Below are positions 26,486 through 34,720 of a DNA stretch of 64,000 bases, in pieces; position 1 is the first letter of the stretch; every line of letters begins with the position of its first letter. The DNA comes from an uncultured Oceanospirillaceae bacterium (GTDB taxonomy: Bacteria > Pseudomonadota > Gammaproteobacteria > Pseudomonadales > Balneatricaceae), in NCBI GenBank assembly GCA_913057435.1, contig CAJXNY010000018.1, forward strand, positions 1-64,000. The letters are read 5' to 3'. The notes below the pieces were generated by a model, which worked only from the letters and a program-made list of their open reading frames with translations, was not told where the DNA came from and searched no databases. The position numbers and the translations under genes are program-made.

Positions 26486-28162
26486 ATGTTCAAAACCTAT
26501 ACCTTCCCAGAGTTCGACTATGTCCGCTCGGCCGATCAGGATACGGCCCAACCGGTAAAGCATCCGGTGGTGATTGTGGGAGCAGGACCGATGGGTATGA
26601 CCGCAGCGGTAGATCTTGCCCAGCAAGGCGTACCAGTGGTGATCCTGGACGACAATAATACTGTCAGCGTGGGCTCACGCGCAGTGTGTTACGCCAAGCG
26701 CTTTCTCGATATTTCTGATCGGCTGGGTGTTGGCCAGCGTATCGTCGATAAAGGGGTAACCTGGAATATCGGCAAGGTGTTCCTGGAAGAAGACCATATC
26801 TACAGCTTTAATATGCTGCCGGAAGAGCATCACCGTCGGCCAGGTTTTATCAACCTGCAGCAGTACTATCTGGAAGAGTACTACGTTGATCGTATCAACT
26901 CGCTGGATACGGCAGACCTGCGCTGGAAGAATAAACTGGTTAATGTCGAGCAGCAGGGCGATTCTGTACTGTTAAGTATTGAAACTCCAGAAGGGCCGTA
27001 TCAGCTTGAAGCGCAGTATGTCATTGCCTGTGACGGTGCCAACTCCAAAGTGCGCGCCATGTGCGGGCTGGAGTCCAAGGGCCAGATCTTCCAGGATCGC
27101 TTCCTGATTGCTGATGTGATTATGGATCCGAAGAAATTCCCGCCGGAGCGCTGGTTCTGGTTTAATCCGCCGTTCCACTCAGGTCAGTCTACACTGCTGC
27201 ACCGTCAGGCCGATAATGTCTGGCGCATCGACTTTGACCTGGGCTGGGATGCGGATCCCGAAGAAGAGAAAAAACCGGAAAATATCATTCCTCGGGTTAA
27301 GGCTTTCCTGGGTGACGATGTTGAGTTTGATCTGGAGTGGGCATCGGTTTATACCTTCACCTGTCGCCGGATGGACGAGTTCCGTCAGGGCAATATATTC
27401 TTTGCCGGGGACGCGGCTCACCAGGTATCACCTTTTGGTGCGCGCGGTGCCAATTCCGGTATCGAAGACACAGACAACCTGTGCTGGAAGCTGAAAATGG
27501 TGCTCGATGGCAAAGCCCCCGTCACCTTGCTGGACAGCTACTCACCGGAACGGACGTTTGCCGCCGATGAGAATATCCTCAACTCTACCCGCAGTACCGA
27601 CTTCATTACCCCGAAAAATCATGTCAGCCGGGTGTTCCGTGATGCCGTGCTGAACCTGTCGCGCAACTACACCTTCGCTCGACCGCTGGTAAACTCCGGC
27701 CGCTTATCCGTGCCACCGTTTTTAACCGAATCAGCTCTGAACACCGCAGATACTGAGATGTTCAACTGTAAAGTCGTGCCTGGTGCGCCTTGTACCGATG
27801 GCTCCATTGTTTACAACGCTGAAGATGACTTCCTGCTGAGTAACCTGGGCAACCAGTTTAATGGTCTGCTGTTTGTGGAAAGCCACACGGATTTGACGGC
27901 TGATATTCTGCAGGGGCTGACTGAACTGGCGGTGCAGGACGTACCGGTAAAAACCTTCGTTGTTGCCAGCCATGAGATGGAGCTGAACCTGCCTGAGGGC
28001 AGTGAGATGGTGATCGATAAATACGGTGTGGTGAAAGAGCGGCTGGATGCCCAGCGTGGCACCTTCTACCTGACCCGTCCTGACCAGCTGGTCACCGCCC
28101 GTATGCGTCGCTTTGATAAAGAGCAGATCGTTGCGGCGCAAAACAAAGCACTCGGCAAGTAA
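26486..28162 (+). CDS. FAD-dependent aromatic hydroxylase, MhaA-like
   Basis: A 558-residue class A flavoprotein monooxygenase of the PHBH/MhpA family. Motifs are VVIVGAGPMGMTAAVDLAQQGVPVVILD (dinucleotide-binding GxGxxG), VIACDGANSKVR (DG motif) and FFAGDAAHQVSPFGARGANSGIEDTDNL (GD motif), followed by a C-terminal thioredoxin-like domain. With its DUF2783 partner and homogentisate-pathway genes downstream, it best matches MhaA of the Pseudomonas putida U 3-hydroxyphenylacetate system, which makes homogentisate. MhpA-like use of 3-hydroxyphenylpropionate is the alternative. The ATG at 26486 follows GAGAG. Confidence 0.85.
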   Translation: MFKTYTFPEFDYVRSADQDTAQPVKHPVVIVGAGPMGMTAAVDLAQQGVPVVILDDNNTVSVGSRAVCYAKRFLDISDRLGVGQRIVDKGVTWNIGKVFLEEDHIYSFNMLPEEHHRRPGFINLQQYYLEEYYVDRINSLDTADLRWKNKLVNVEQQGDSVLLSIETPEGPYQLEAQYVIACDGANSKVRAMCGLESKGQIFQDRFLIADVIMDPKKFPPERWFWFNPPFHSGQSTLLHRQADNVWRIDFDLGWDADPEEEKKPENIIPRVKAFLGDDVEFDLEWASVYTFTCRRMDEFRQGNIFFAGDAAHQVSPFGARGANSGIEDTDNLCWKLKMVLDGKAPVTLLDSYSPERTFAADENILNSTRSTDFITPKNHVSRVFRDAVLNLSRNYTFARPLVNSGRLSVPPFLTESALNTADTEMFNCKVVPGAPCTDGSIVYNAEDDFLLSNLGNQFNGLLFVESHTDLTADILQGLTELAVQDVPVKTFVVASHEMELNLPEGSEMVIDKYGVVKERLDAQRGTFYLTRPDQLVTARMRRFDKEQIVAAQNKALGK

Positions 28163-28183
28163 CGGATCAGAAGAGAGAATAGT

Positions 28184-28390
28184 ATGAGCACATTGATTAT
28201 TGAACCAAACCTGCCGCGTCCTGATGACTTCTACCAGACGCTGACTGACTTGCACCGTGACCTCAGTGATGAGCAGAGCATGGACGTTAACGCCCGGCTG
28301 ATTCTGTTGCTGAGTAATCACATTGGTGATCAGGCGGTGCTGGAACAGGCGATGGCCATCGCCCGCGAACATATCCCAGCGGCGGAATAG
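28184..28390 (+). CDS. DUF2783 small protein, MhaB-like hydroxylase partner
   Basis: A 68-residue acidic protein of family DUF2783, with the diagnostic DDFYQTLTDLHRDLSDEQSM and NARLILLLSNHIGD segments. It starts 21 bases after the flavoprotein gene with AGAGAG upstream. In P. putida U a protein of this size and position (MhaB) is required with MhaA for productive hydroxylation. A coupling role here is therefore likely but inferred from context. Confidence 0.85.
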   Translation: MSTLIIEPNLPRPDDFYQTLTDLHRDLSDEQSMDVNARLILLLSNHIGDQAVLEQAMAIAREHIPAAE

Positions 28391-28451
28391 AGCGTCATCT
28401 CTGCTGCACACGTAGTGTGTTGTTACAACAATCAGCCCTGGCGGGTCACTA

Positions 28452-28520
28452 ATCGCCAGCAAGCTGGCTCCTACAAAAGTGGGCAAGCGTCATTCGTGTA
28501 GGAGCGAGCTTGCTCGCGAT
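28452..28520. repeat. REP doublet (REPIN-like) of Pseudomonas type
   Basis: Two inverted 24-base REP units, at 28452-28475 and 28497-28520, lie 21 bases apart. Each ends or begins with the GCTCCTACA/TGTAGGAGC core and contains its own hairpin. The units differ at only two positions, and the two changes are compensatory (GCCAGC/GCTGGC against GCGAGC/GCTCGC), which shows selection on structure. Such elements are spread by REP-associated tyrosine transposases (RAYT). No RAYT gene is in this window. The doublet lies between mhaB-like and fahA and may terminate or process the transcript. Confidence 0.88.
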
Positions 28521-28681
28521 GGTTTAACAACACGCTGCGTGCGCATCAGAGCACAGTACAAAGTCACGATCAACGATTGCAAAATACCGTAACAGGCGTG
28601 ACAATCAGCGCCCGACAGATAGTCACCTTTGTGATTAATCAAGATTTTAATTTATACGGCAATAACAACAAGGAGGGCGTA

Positions 28682-29998
28682 ATGCCTGTACTGAATGAAA
28701 CCCATGAGCTTTCTCTGACTAGTTGGGTTGAGTCCGCTAATAGCGGCCAGAGTGATTTTCCGATTCAGAACCTGCCATTTGCCGTATTCCGTCGCGCCGC
28801 AAGTGACGAAGCCTTTCGTGGTGGCGTTGCCATCGGTGATCAGATTGTTGATATGGCAGCACTCGCTGCCAGTGGTCTGTTCAGCGCCGAAGCGCAGCAG
28901 GGTGCTCAAGCTTGTGCCCGTGATGAACTGAATGCCTTTATGGGCATGGGTAAAAACACCTGGTCTGCCCTGCGTCTGGCGTTGTCCCGTGCGTTGCGCA
29001 CAGGTGCCGCTGAAGAGGCACAGCTTAAAGCGATGCTGGTAGCCCAGGCGGATGTTGAGTACACGCTGCCCTGTCGTATCGGTGACTACACCGACTTCTA
29101 CACCTCTGTGTATCATGCGACCGCCGTGGGTTCGCTGTTCCGCCCGGATAACCCACTGCTGCCAAACTACAAGTGGGTACCCATCGGTTACCATGGCCGT
29201 TCTTCGTCGATTGATGTTTCCGGCCAGAGCTTCCTGCGTCCACAGGGCCAGACCAAAGCGCCTGACGCTGCGGAGCCAAGCTTTGGTCCGTGTAAGCGAC
29301 TGGATTACGAACTGGAGATGGGGATTTACGTCGGCCCGGCCAACGAACTGGGTGCGCCGATCGAGATCGGTGCGGCGGAAGATCACATCTTCGGCCTGTG
29401 TATCTTCAATGACTGGTCCGCCCGTGATATCCAGGCCTGGGAATACCAGCCACTGGGGCCTTTCCTTGCCAAGAATTTCGCCTCCACTGTCTCGCCATGG
29501 ATCGTCACCAATGAAGCGCTGGCACCGTACCGTATTGAGTGGAGCCGCGATGAAAATGATCCACAACCACTGCCGTACCTGAGCTCTGAGCAGAACAGTG
29601 CTACCGGTGGTTATGATGTGGATATGGAAGTACTGCTGCAGACTGAGCAGATGCGCAACGCAGGCCAGCCCGCTGAGCGCCTGTCTGTTTCCAGCTTCAA
29701 ATACTCCTACTGGACTGCCGCTCAGATGCTGACGCACCATACCGTCAACGGTTGTAACATGCGCTCAGGTGACTTCTTCGGCAGTGGCACCCAGTCTGGC
29801 CCGGTCCATGAAGAAGCCGGTTCCCTGCTGGAACTGACTGTGGGTGGCAAGCAGTCAATCACCTTGAATAACGGTGAAATTCGTACCTTCCTTGAAGATG
29901 GTGATGCCGTTGTGATGCGTGGCTGGTGTCAGCGAGACGGCGCGGCTCGCATCGGCTTTGGCGACTGTGTCGGAACCGTACTGCCCGCGAAGGTATAA
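28682..29998 (+). CDS. fahA: Fumarylacetoacetase
   Basis: A 438-residue enzyme that splits fumarylacetoacetate into fumarate and acetoacetate, the last step of homogentisate and tyrosine breakdown. Landmarks are DYTDFYTSVYHATAVGSLFRPDNPLLPNY with active-site residues, YHGRSSSIDVSGQ, LDYELEMGIYVGPANELG and MRSGDFFGSGTQSGP. The ATG at 28682 has a strong AAGGAGG 8 bases upstream; the earlier open frame to 28577 has no site. maiA follows after three bases. It is the HmgB equivalent of Pseudomonas. Confidence 0.96.
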   Translation: MPVLNETHELSLTSWVESANSGQSDFPIQNLPFAVFRRAASDEAFRGGVAIGDQIVDMAALAASGLFSAEAQQGAQACARDELNAFMGMGKNTWSALRLALSRALRTGAAEEAQLKAMLVAQADVEYTLPCRIGDYTDFYTSVYHATAVGSLFRPDNPLLPNYKWVPIGYHGRSSSIDVSGQSFLRPQGQTKAPDAAEPSFGPCKRLDYELEMGIYVGPANELGAPIEIGAAEDHIFGLCIFNDWSARDIQAWEYQPLGPFLAKNFASTVSPWIVTNEALAPYRIEWSRDENDPQPLPYLSSEQNSATGGYDVDMEVLLQTEQMRNAGQPAERLSVSSFKYSYWTAAQMLTHHTVNGCNMRSGDFFGSGTQSGPVHEEAGSLLELTVGGKQSITLNNGEIRTFLEDGDAVVMRGWCQRDGAARIGFGDCVGTVLPAKV

Positions 29999-30001
29999 CC
30001 G

Positions 30002-30643
30002 ATGATCCTCTACGATTACTGCCGCTCCTCCACCGCCTATCGGGTGCGTATTGCCCTGAATCTGAAGGGGCTGGATTACCAGCAGATTCCGGTTAACCTG
30101 GTCAGCGGTGAACAGCGCAGTGATCTGCACCTGGGCCGAAACCCGCAGGGGCTGGTGCCGGTGCTGGAGCACAACGGTGTGCAGATCAGTCAGTCACTGG
30201 CGATCTGTGAATATCTGGATGAAGCCTGCCCGCAGGGCAACGCCAGCTTTCTGCCTGCGGACGCCCTGAGCCGGGCCCGTGTGCGCAGCCTGTCCCAGCT
30301 GATTGCCTGCGATATCCACCCGGTGGATAACCTGCGCGTGCTTAAGCGGCTGGTGGGTGAGCTCGGTGCCAGCGAAGAACAGAAACTGGACTGGTATCGT
30401 CACTGGGTATACGAGGGCTTTAACGCCCTGGAAGCCCGGTTGGCGGCGGATAGCGACACGGGTATCTACTGCCACGGTGATGCGGTGACTCTGGCGGATA
30501 TCTGCCTGGTACCTCAGGTATTCAACGCGATTCGTTTCAATTGCGATATGAGTCTGTATCCCACCATCAGTCGCATTAACAATGCGCTGATAGAGATCGA
30601 TGCCATCGCTAAAGCGCACCCGGATTTACAGCCGGGGGCCTGA
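30002..30643 (+). CDS. maiA: Maleylacetoacetate isomerase
   Basis: A 213-residue zeta-class glutathione S-transferase that isomerises maleylacetoacetate to fumarylacetoacetate using glutathione. The N-terminal DYCRSSTAYRVRIALNLKGL holds the catalytic SST serines, followed by NPQGLVPVLEHNG and SLAICEYLDE. The C-terminal ADICLVPQVFNAIRF completes the zeta signature. It starts three bases after fahA, so the two are co-translated, and is the HmgC equivalent. Confidence 0.95.
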   Translation: MILYDYCRSSTAYRVRIALNLKGLDYQQIPVNLVSGEQRSDLHLGRNPQGLVPVLEHNGVQISQSLAICEYLDEACPQGNASFLPADALSRARVRSLSQLIACDIHPVDNLRVLKRLVGELGASEEQKLDWYRHWVYEGFNALEARLAADSDTGIYCHGDAVTLADICLVPQVFNAIRFNCDMSLYPTISRINNALIEIDAIAKAHPDLQPGA

Positions 30644-30670
30644 GTTGTCATAACAGCTCCGGTGCCACAT

Positions 30671-30705
30671 AAAGCCGCATTGCCGAGAGGGAATGCGGTT
30701 TTTTT
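30671..30705 (+). terminator. Rho-independent terminator of the fahA-maiA operon
   Basis: CCGCATT and AATGCGG form a 7-bp stem around a roughly 9-base loop, with A residues before and a run of seven T residues after, 28 bases past the maiA stop. Confidence 0.88.
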
Positions 30706-30788
30706 CTATAGGGTGCTACAGTAGCGGCCCTGGTGGCTGACAGTATCTGTCAGTTGCCTGTGTTTCTTTTTGAACAGGACTGTCTGTT

Positions 30789-30893
30789 ATGCCCGCTGTT
30801 AAAACGTTATTACTGATCGCTGCTGTGTTTGCCTTACAGGCCTGTTCACCGATTCCTGATCTGCCGGGACCGATTGGTATTCCGGGTCTGTAA
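30789..30893 (+). CDS. Very small lipoprotein (34 residues)
   Basis: The frame reads as a lipoprotein precursor: Met-Pro-Ala-Val-Lys, a hydrophobic stretch LLLIAAVFALQ, lipobox ALQAC with Cys at residue 19, and a mature part of only 16 residues, SPIPDLPGPIGIPGL, after that Cys. AGGA lies about 10 bases before the ATG. The mature peptide is Pro/Gly/Ile-rich with repeated PxP and GIP turns. It ends 2 bases before the stop of the convergent gene. Its own promoter would lie just after the maiA terminator. Function is unknown. Confidence 0.7.
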   Translation: MPAVKTLLLIAAVFALQACSPIPDLPGPIGIPGL

Positions 30894-30895
30894 GC

Positions 30896-31987
30896 TCAAC
30901 GTGCCGCTGTGGCTTCAATCACCTGTTGGTAGCAGCTGCGCAGGTGTTGCCAGCTTAACGCGCGGACATCCGGCGGGCTGGGCAGGCAGCCGTTGCGTTT
31001 GTGCTCACTGAGTGCAAATAATCGGTTGGCCAGCTGCTGGGCTTCGTCGTTGCCGTCAGGGTAGCGGTAGTCGGCGCTGAACAGTTCGGTATAGGCCAGT
31101 CGGTCCGGTACCACTGGGATTGCGCCTGCGGCCACCCCTTCCAGAACGGCGATGCCCTGAAAATCATGCAGGGCTGTTGAAAGCACCACATCACTGCGCT
31201 GTAGTAGCGCCCGATAGTCTGTTATCGATTCCACATAGCCACAGACACCGAACTGGGGGGCGAACTGCTGTTCGATCTCGGCGAAGATGGGTGGTTCACA
31301 GCGGAACTGCTGGCCGACCAGGTTTAGCCGGAAATGGTCAGTTTGCTGATGTAAAAGCTGCAGTGCATCGCGTAACAATTCCCCATTTTTGTCAAACTCC
31401 CGACGGTGGTTCCAGCTGATCTCCAGCGGTGCGCTGCTGTCGGTGGGTTGGTGGGGCTGAAACAGTGCTTCTGTTAACGGGACGGGCAGTATCTGACTTT
31501 TACTGGCGATCCGTTCCGGTAAGCTAGGTGGTACCTGATCGGGCAGTTTTTTTAACAGCTTGCGAGCCCCTTCCAGCAGGGTGTCGCGGTTGAACTGGCT
31601 GTTAAACAGCACGGTGTCGGCGGCCAGCGCGGTGTAGAGATTCAGGATCTGCGGTTCGACGCTGCGGTGTTCGTGGCCGGAACGTGGGTATTCAAACTGG
31701 TTTTCATGGAAATATACCAGGCTGGGGGTCTGTGCCAGTGAGGGGATAAAGCCGCGCAGGGCGGAGAGGTCGGTCATCGAGGTAGCGATTACCAGATCAT
31801 AGGGCTGGCTAAGTGTGTCGCGTTCGTTAAAGGCCCAGCTCAGGCTGTTACCACGTAGCCGCCAGGCGAAGAAACGGCCGGGCAGAGTGAGAACGGTCCA
31901 GTCGTATTCCGGGAACTGTGCCACCAGTGAACGGTGCCAGTATTGATGGCTGGCCGCATCGTAGGCGGAGAGCAACAGGATTTTCAT
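30896..31987 (-). CDS. tRNA-queuosine alpha-mannosyltransferase-like protein (DUF3524)
   Basis: A 363-residue GT-B glycosyltransferase. The N-terminus has the DUF3524 features ILLLSAYDAASHQYW and LVYFHENQFEYP. The C-terminus has the glycosyltransferase family 4 segment VVLSTALHDFQGIAVLEGVAAGAIPVVPDRLAYTELF. It is a homologue of animal GTDC1 (QTMAN), which mannosylates queuosine in tRNA-Asp. Whether bacterial members act on the same substrate is inferred. The gene is convergent with a tiny lipoprotein and about 100 bases downstream of an MFS gene. Confidence 0.82.
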   Translation of the reverse strand: MKILLLSAYDAASHQYWHRSLVAQFPEYDWTVLTLPGRFFAWRLRGNSLSWAFNERDTLSQPYDLVIATSMTDLSALRGFIPSLAQTPSLVYFHENQFEYPRSGHEHRSVEPQILNLYTALAADTVLFNSQFNRDTLLEGARKLLKKLPDQVPPSLPERIASKSQILPVPLTEALFQPHQPTDSSAPLEISWNHRREFDKNGELLRDALQLLHQQTDHFRLNLVGQQFRCEPPIFAEIEQQFAPQFGVCGYVESITDYRALLQRSDVVLSTALHDFQGIAVLEGVAAGAIPVVPDRLAYTELFSADYRYPDGNDEAQQLANRLFALSEHKRNGCLPSPPDVRALSWQHLRSCYQQVIEATAAR

Positions 31988-32086
31988 GACAGCTGATACC
32001 GGGAAAAAACGGGCGGTTATTGTGTCACCGCCCGCAGGTGGAAGCTATGTTGAAAAACAGTGAGCAGGCCTCACTTCAGATGCTGT

Positions 32087-33268
32087 TTATGCATTGGCGA
32101 TCGCTCTTGGGCTGGTTAGCTGCATCGCCAGCAGCAGAAGCGCGCCGATCGCCATGGCGCAGGCGGCCATATAAAGGCTGGCGTTATAGTTGCCTTGCTG
32201 CTGGGCCAGGTAACCGGCCGCTGCCGGAGCGGCAATCTGCGCCACGCTGAACGACAGGGTCAGCCGTCCCATCAGGGTGGCCGGTTTACTGGGGTAGAGC
32301 TTACCCACCATCATCAGCACTAAGGCCACGATGCCGATAAACGTACCACCCCAGAGCAGCGCACTGCCCAGCAGGCCAATGCTGGTGGGCAACCAGATTG
32401 GTAGCATCACACTGACCAGTTGCAGGCCGTAGGCCAGCATCAGCGCGTGAAGCGTACCGATACGATCAGCAATCCGTTCCCAGATAAGTACCGAGGGGGC
32501 GGCGGTGAGGCCGACAATCAGCCAGATCATATTGCCATCTCCGGCCAGTGCCGGGATACGCTCGACAATGGTCACCATAAAGGTGGCACTGATCACATAA
32601 CCGACTCCGGCACAGCCATAGCTGGTGACCAGCAACAGCATCCATAATCGGCCTGGTGCACCCCCATCCACGACCGGGGCCTGTTTGTTACCGCTGAGAT
32701 CAGGTTTTGGCAGCCAGGCCAGTGCTGGAATGGCCAGTACCGCCCCGAGTGCCGCAAAGATCAGCCATTGCACCTGCCAATGTGTATCGCCCAGCAGCAT
32801 GGCCAGCACCGCACTGACGGCGATGCCCGCGCCCATGCCAATAAAGTGAATGCCCATGGCGCTTTTCTGCCGATTATGTAGCAGCCAGTGCAGGATCAGT
32901 CCACTGCCGATAATTAGTCCAGACGTTGCCGACAGCCCCTGTACAAAGCGGAACAGACTCCACCACAGAATCTGGTCGGTGAGGGCCATAGCGGCGGTAC
33001 TGACCACCCCCAGCACCATACCTGTTCGGTAGTACATATCTTTGCGGGGCAGGGAGGTGGTGGTGGAGGCCAGCAGGACTCCGGCCAGGTAGCCGAGGTA
33101 GTTGATTGCCGCCAGGCTGCCTGCATCGGCATCGCTAAGGCCGGTCTGGCTCTGCAAGACTGGCAGCAGCGGGGTGTAGGAAAAACGGGCGATGCCCAGG
33201 GTCAGGATCAGGCTGCAGATCCCGGCAAACAATACTTTGAGGCGGTCAGTTGCGGTGGCAGTGGGCAC
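32087..33268 (-). CDS. YbfB/YjiJ family MFS transporter
   Basis: A 393-residue, 12-TM transporter. The family mark is the opening LGIARFSYTPLLPVLQSQTGLSDADAGSLAAINYLGYLAG with a charged GIARF motif and the loop LPRKDMYYRTGMVLG. No substrate is established for the family. The GTG start at 33268 has AAGGAAC upstream. It is divergent from a LysR regulator gene with a 99-base spacer, so it is probably regulated by it. Confidence 0.87.
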   Translation of the reverse strand: MPTATATDRLKVLFAGICSLILTLGIARFSYTPLLPVLQSQTGLSDADAGSLAAINYLGYLAGVLLASTTTSLPRKDMYYRTGMVLGVVSTAAMALTDQILWWSLFRFVQGLSATSGLIIGSGLILHWLLHNRQKSAMGIHFIGMGAGIAVSAVLAMLLGDTHWQVQWLIFAALGAVLAIPALAWLPKPDLSGNKQAPVVDGGAPGRLWMLLLVTSYGCAGVGYVISATFMVTIVERIPALAGDGNMIWLIVGLTAAPSVLIWERIADRIGTLHALMLAYGLQLVSVMLPIWLPTSIGLLGSALLWGGTFIGIVALVLMMVGKLYPSKPATLMGRLTLSFSVAQIAAPAAAGYLAQQQGNYNASLYMAACAMAIGALLLLAMQLTSPRAIANA

Positions 33269-33367
33269 AGTCAGTTCCTTTCACTTTGTCAGCCTTTAAC
33301 TTAAGGTAGTGAAACGTTCTTTACTAATGAATGTTAATGAAGAAATATATCTGTAAAGGAGATTGAT

Positions 33368-34228
33368 ATGGAACTGCTGGCATTACGAACCTTCTGTGCG
33401 GTGGTAGATGAAGGCGGCATTGCCGCGGCCTCGCGCCAGCTGCATACGGTGCAGTCCAATGTCACTACCCGGATTCAGCGACTGGAAGAGGAACTGGAGA
33501 CCGGGCTGTTTTTCCGCCAGGGACGCGGGCTGGTGATGACTTCCGCCGGTCGAGTGCTGTATGACCATGCCCAGCAGATTCTGCAGCTTAGCCGTCAGGC
33601 ACGCAGTGCAGTACAGCAGGCCGGTGGGGCGACCGGTGAGCTGCGTATTGGCAGTATGGAGTCGTTTGCAGCGGTTCGGTTACCGGTGGCGCTGCAGCGG
33701 TTGCGTCAGGACTTCCCGCAGTTACGCCCGACGGTGGAAACCGGCACCTCAGGTGAACTGGTGTCCGCAGTGCTGGCCCACAAGCTGGACTGTGCGTTTG
33801 TCGGTGGTGAAATAGAACACCCGGACCTGGTATCTTGCACGGTGCTGGTGGAAGCGTTGCTGGAGGTGCGTTGTGCCGAAGGCGGCGATGAGCAGACGCT
33901 GATAATGTTTCGTGATGGCTGTGCTTATCGGGCACGGGCAGAGGCCTGGATGCGGGAACAGAAACGGCCAGATTTTAAGGTGATGGAACTGGGCACGCTG
34001 GAGGGTATTCTGGGTTGTGTGGCGGTGGGCATGGGGATCACCCTGATGCCTGCTGCGGTGGTCAATCAGTCCTGCTATGCCAGCCAGCTGGCGCGTCGGG
34101 CAGTGCCGGAGCCGCTGGGCCGGGTGCCCACCCAGCTGGTGTTTCATCGCAGTGCTGCCGGGCTGGCCAGCCTGGCCAGTTTACAGGCGGCGTTTGCGGA
34201 CACCGGCTCGCGTGAATCTGCCGCTTGA
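33368..34228 (+). CDS. LysR family transcriptional regulator
   Basis: A 286-residue regulator with the LysR helix-turn-helix (LLALRTFCAVVDEGGIAAASRQLHTVQSNVTTRIQRLEEELETGLFFRQGRGLVMTSAG-type, residues 1-60) and a periplasmic-binding-protein-like effector domain. AAAGGAG precedes the ATG. It diverges from the YbfB/YjiJ transporter gene, the classical LysR arrangement, so it probably activates that transporter in response to its substrate. Confidence 0.92.
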   Translation: MELLALRTFCAVVDEGGIAAASRQLHTVQSNVTTRIQRLEEELETGLFFRQGRGLVMTSAGRVLYDHAQQILQLSRQARSAVQQAGGATGELRIGSMESFAAVRLPVALQRLRQDFPQLRPTVETGTSGELVSAVLAHKLDCAFVGGEIEHPDLVSCTVLVEALLEVRCAEGGDEQTLIMFRDGCAYRARAEAWMREQKRPDFKVMELGTLEGILGCVAVGMGITLMPAAVVNQSCYASQLARRAVPEPLGRVPTQLVFHRSAAGLASLASLQAAFADTGSRESAA

Positions 34229-34240
34229 ATCGGTCCTGCC

Positions 34241-34720
34241 TTAAATGGGTAGCAGCTGCTTCTCCATACGCTGATTGGTGAGTACGACGCCGTTGCGTTC
34301 ATAGCGGTTTTCATACAGGCCGACAAAGCCCATACGGGTGAACAGGGGTTCTGCCGTCCAGCTGACATCGACCTGCAAGCTGGGCAGTCGAGCGATCAGA
34401 GCGCGATTGAGGCTGTATTGCAGCAGGCTGCTGCCGACGCCCATACGGGCAAAATCAGGATGAACATAGAGGCAGTCGATATAGGCCTCGTCCATGATCA
34501 GCTCGATAAACCCTGCAATGCGATTATCAATCAAGGCCACGGTGGGACGGGTTTCGGCCAGCCGTTGTTGCCAGAAGGGCAGGTCCAAGCTGGGGTGGGC
34601 CCATTGCTGGCGCTGCGCCAGGCTGTAATCATCACTGGCCAGCTGGTTGATGGCGGCGTGAAACAGCGCATGAATAGCGGGCGTATCCTCGGGCTGCCAG
34701 AGTCGCAGTTTACAGTTCAT
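34241..34720 (-). CDS. GNAT family N-acetyltransferase
   Basis: A 159-residue acetyl-CoA-dependent acyltransferase. LRLWQPEDTPAIHALFHAAIN opens the fold. YIDCLYVHPDFARMGVGSSLLQ holds the acetyl-CoA pyrophosphate-binding R/Q-x-x-G-x-G/A pattern (RMGVGS). FTRMGFVGLYEN is near the end. The ATG at 34720 lies inside the last codons of the upstream LysR gene (11-base overlap), so the two are translationally coupled. The acceptor is unknown. Confidence 0.87.
   Translation of the reverse strand: MNCKLRLWQPEDTPAIHALFHAAINQLASDDYSLAQRQQWAHPSLDLPFWQQRLAETRPTVALIDNRIAGFIELIMDEAYIDCLYVHPDFARMGVGSSLLQYSLNRALIARLPSLQVDVSWTAEPLFTRMGFVGLYENRYERNGVVLTNQRMEKQLLPI

Noticed and set aside
27731-28486. Minus-strand frame opposite the mhaA-like gene end
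   Set aside because: It covers parts of two real plus-strand genes and has no start signal.
28652-29740. Minus-strand frame of 362 codons opposite fahA
   Set aside because: It is a shadow of fumarylacetoacetase with no ribosome site or recognisable domain.
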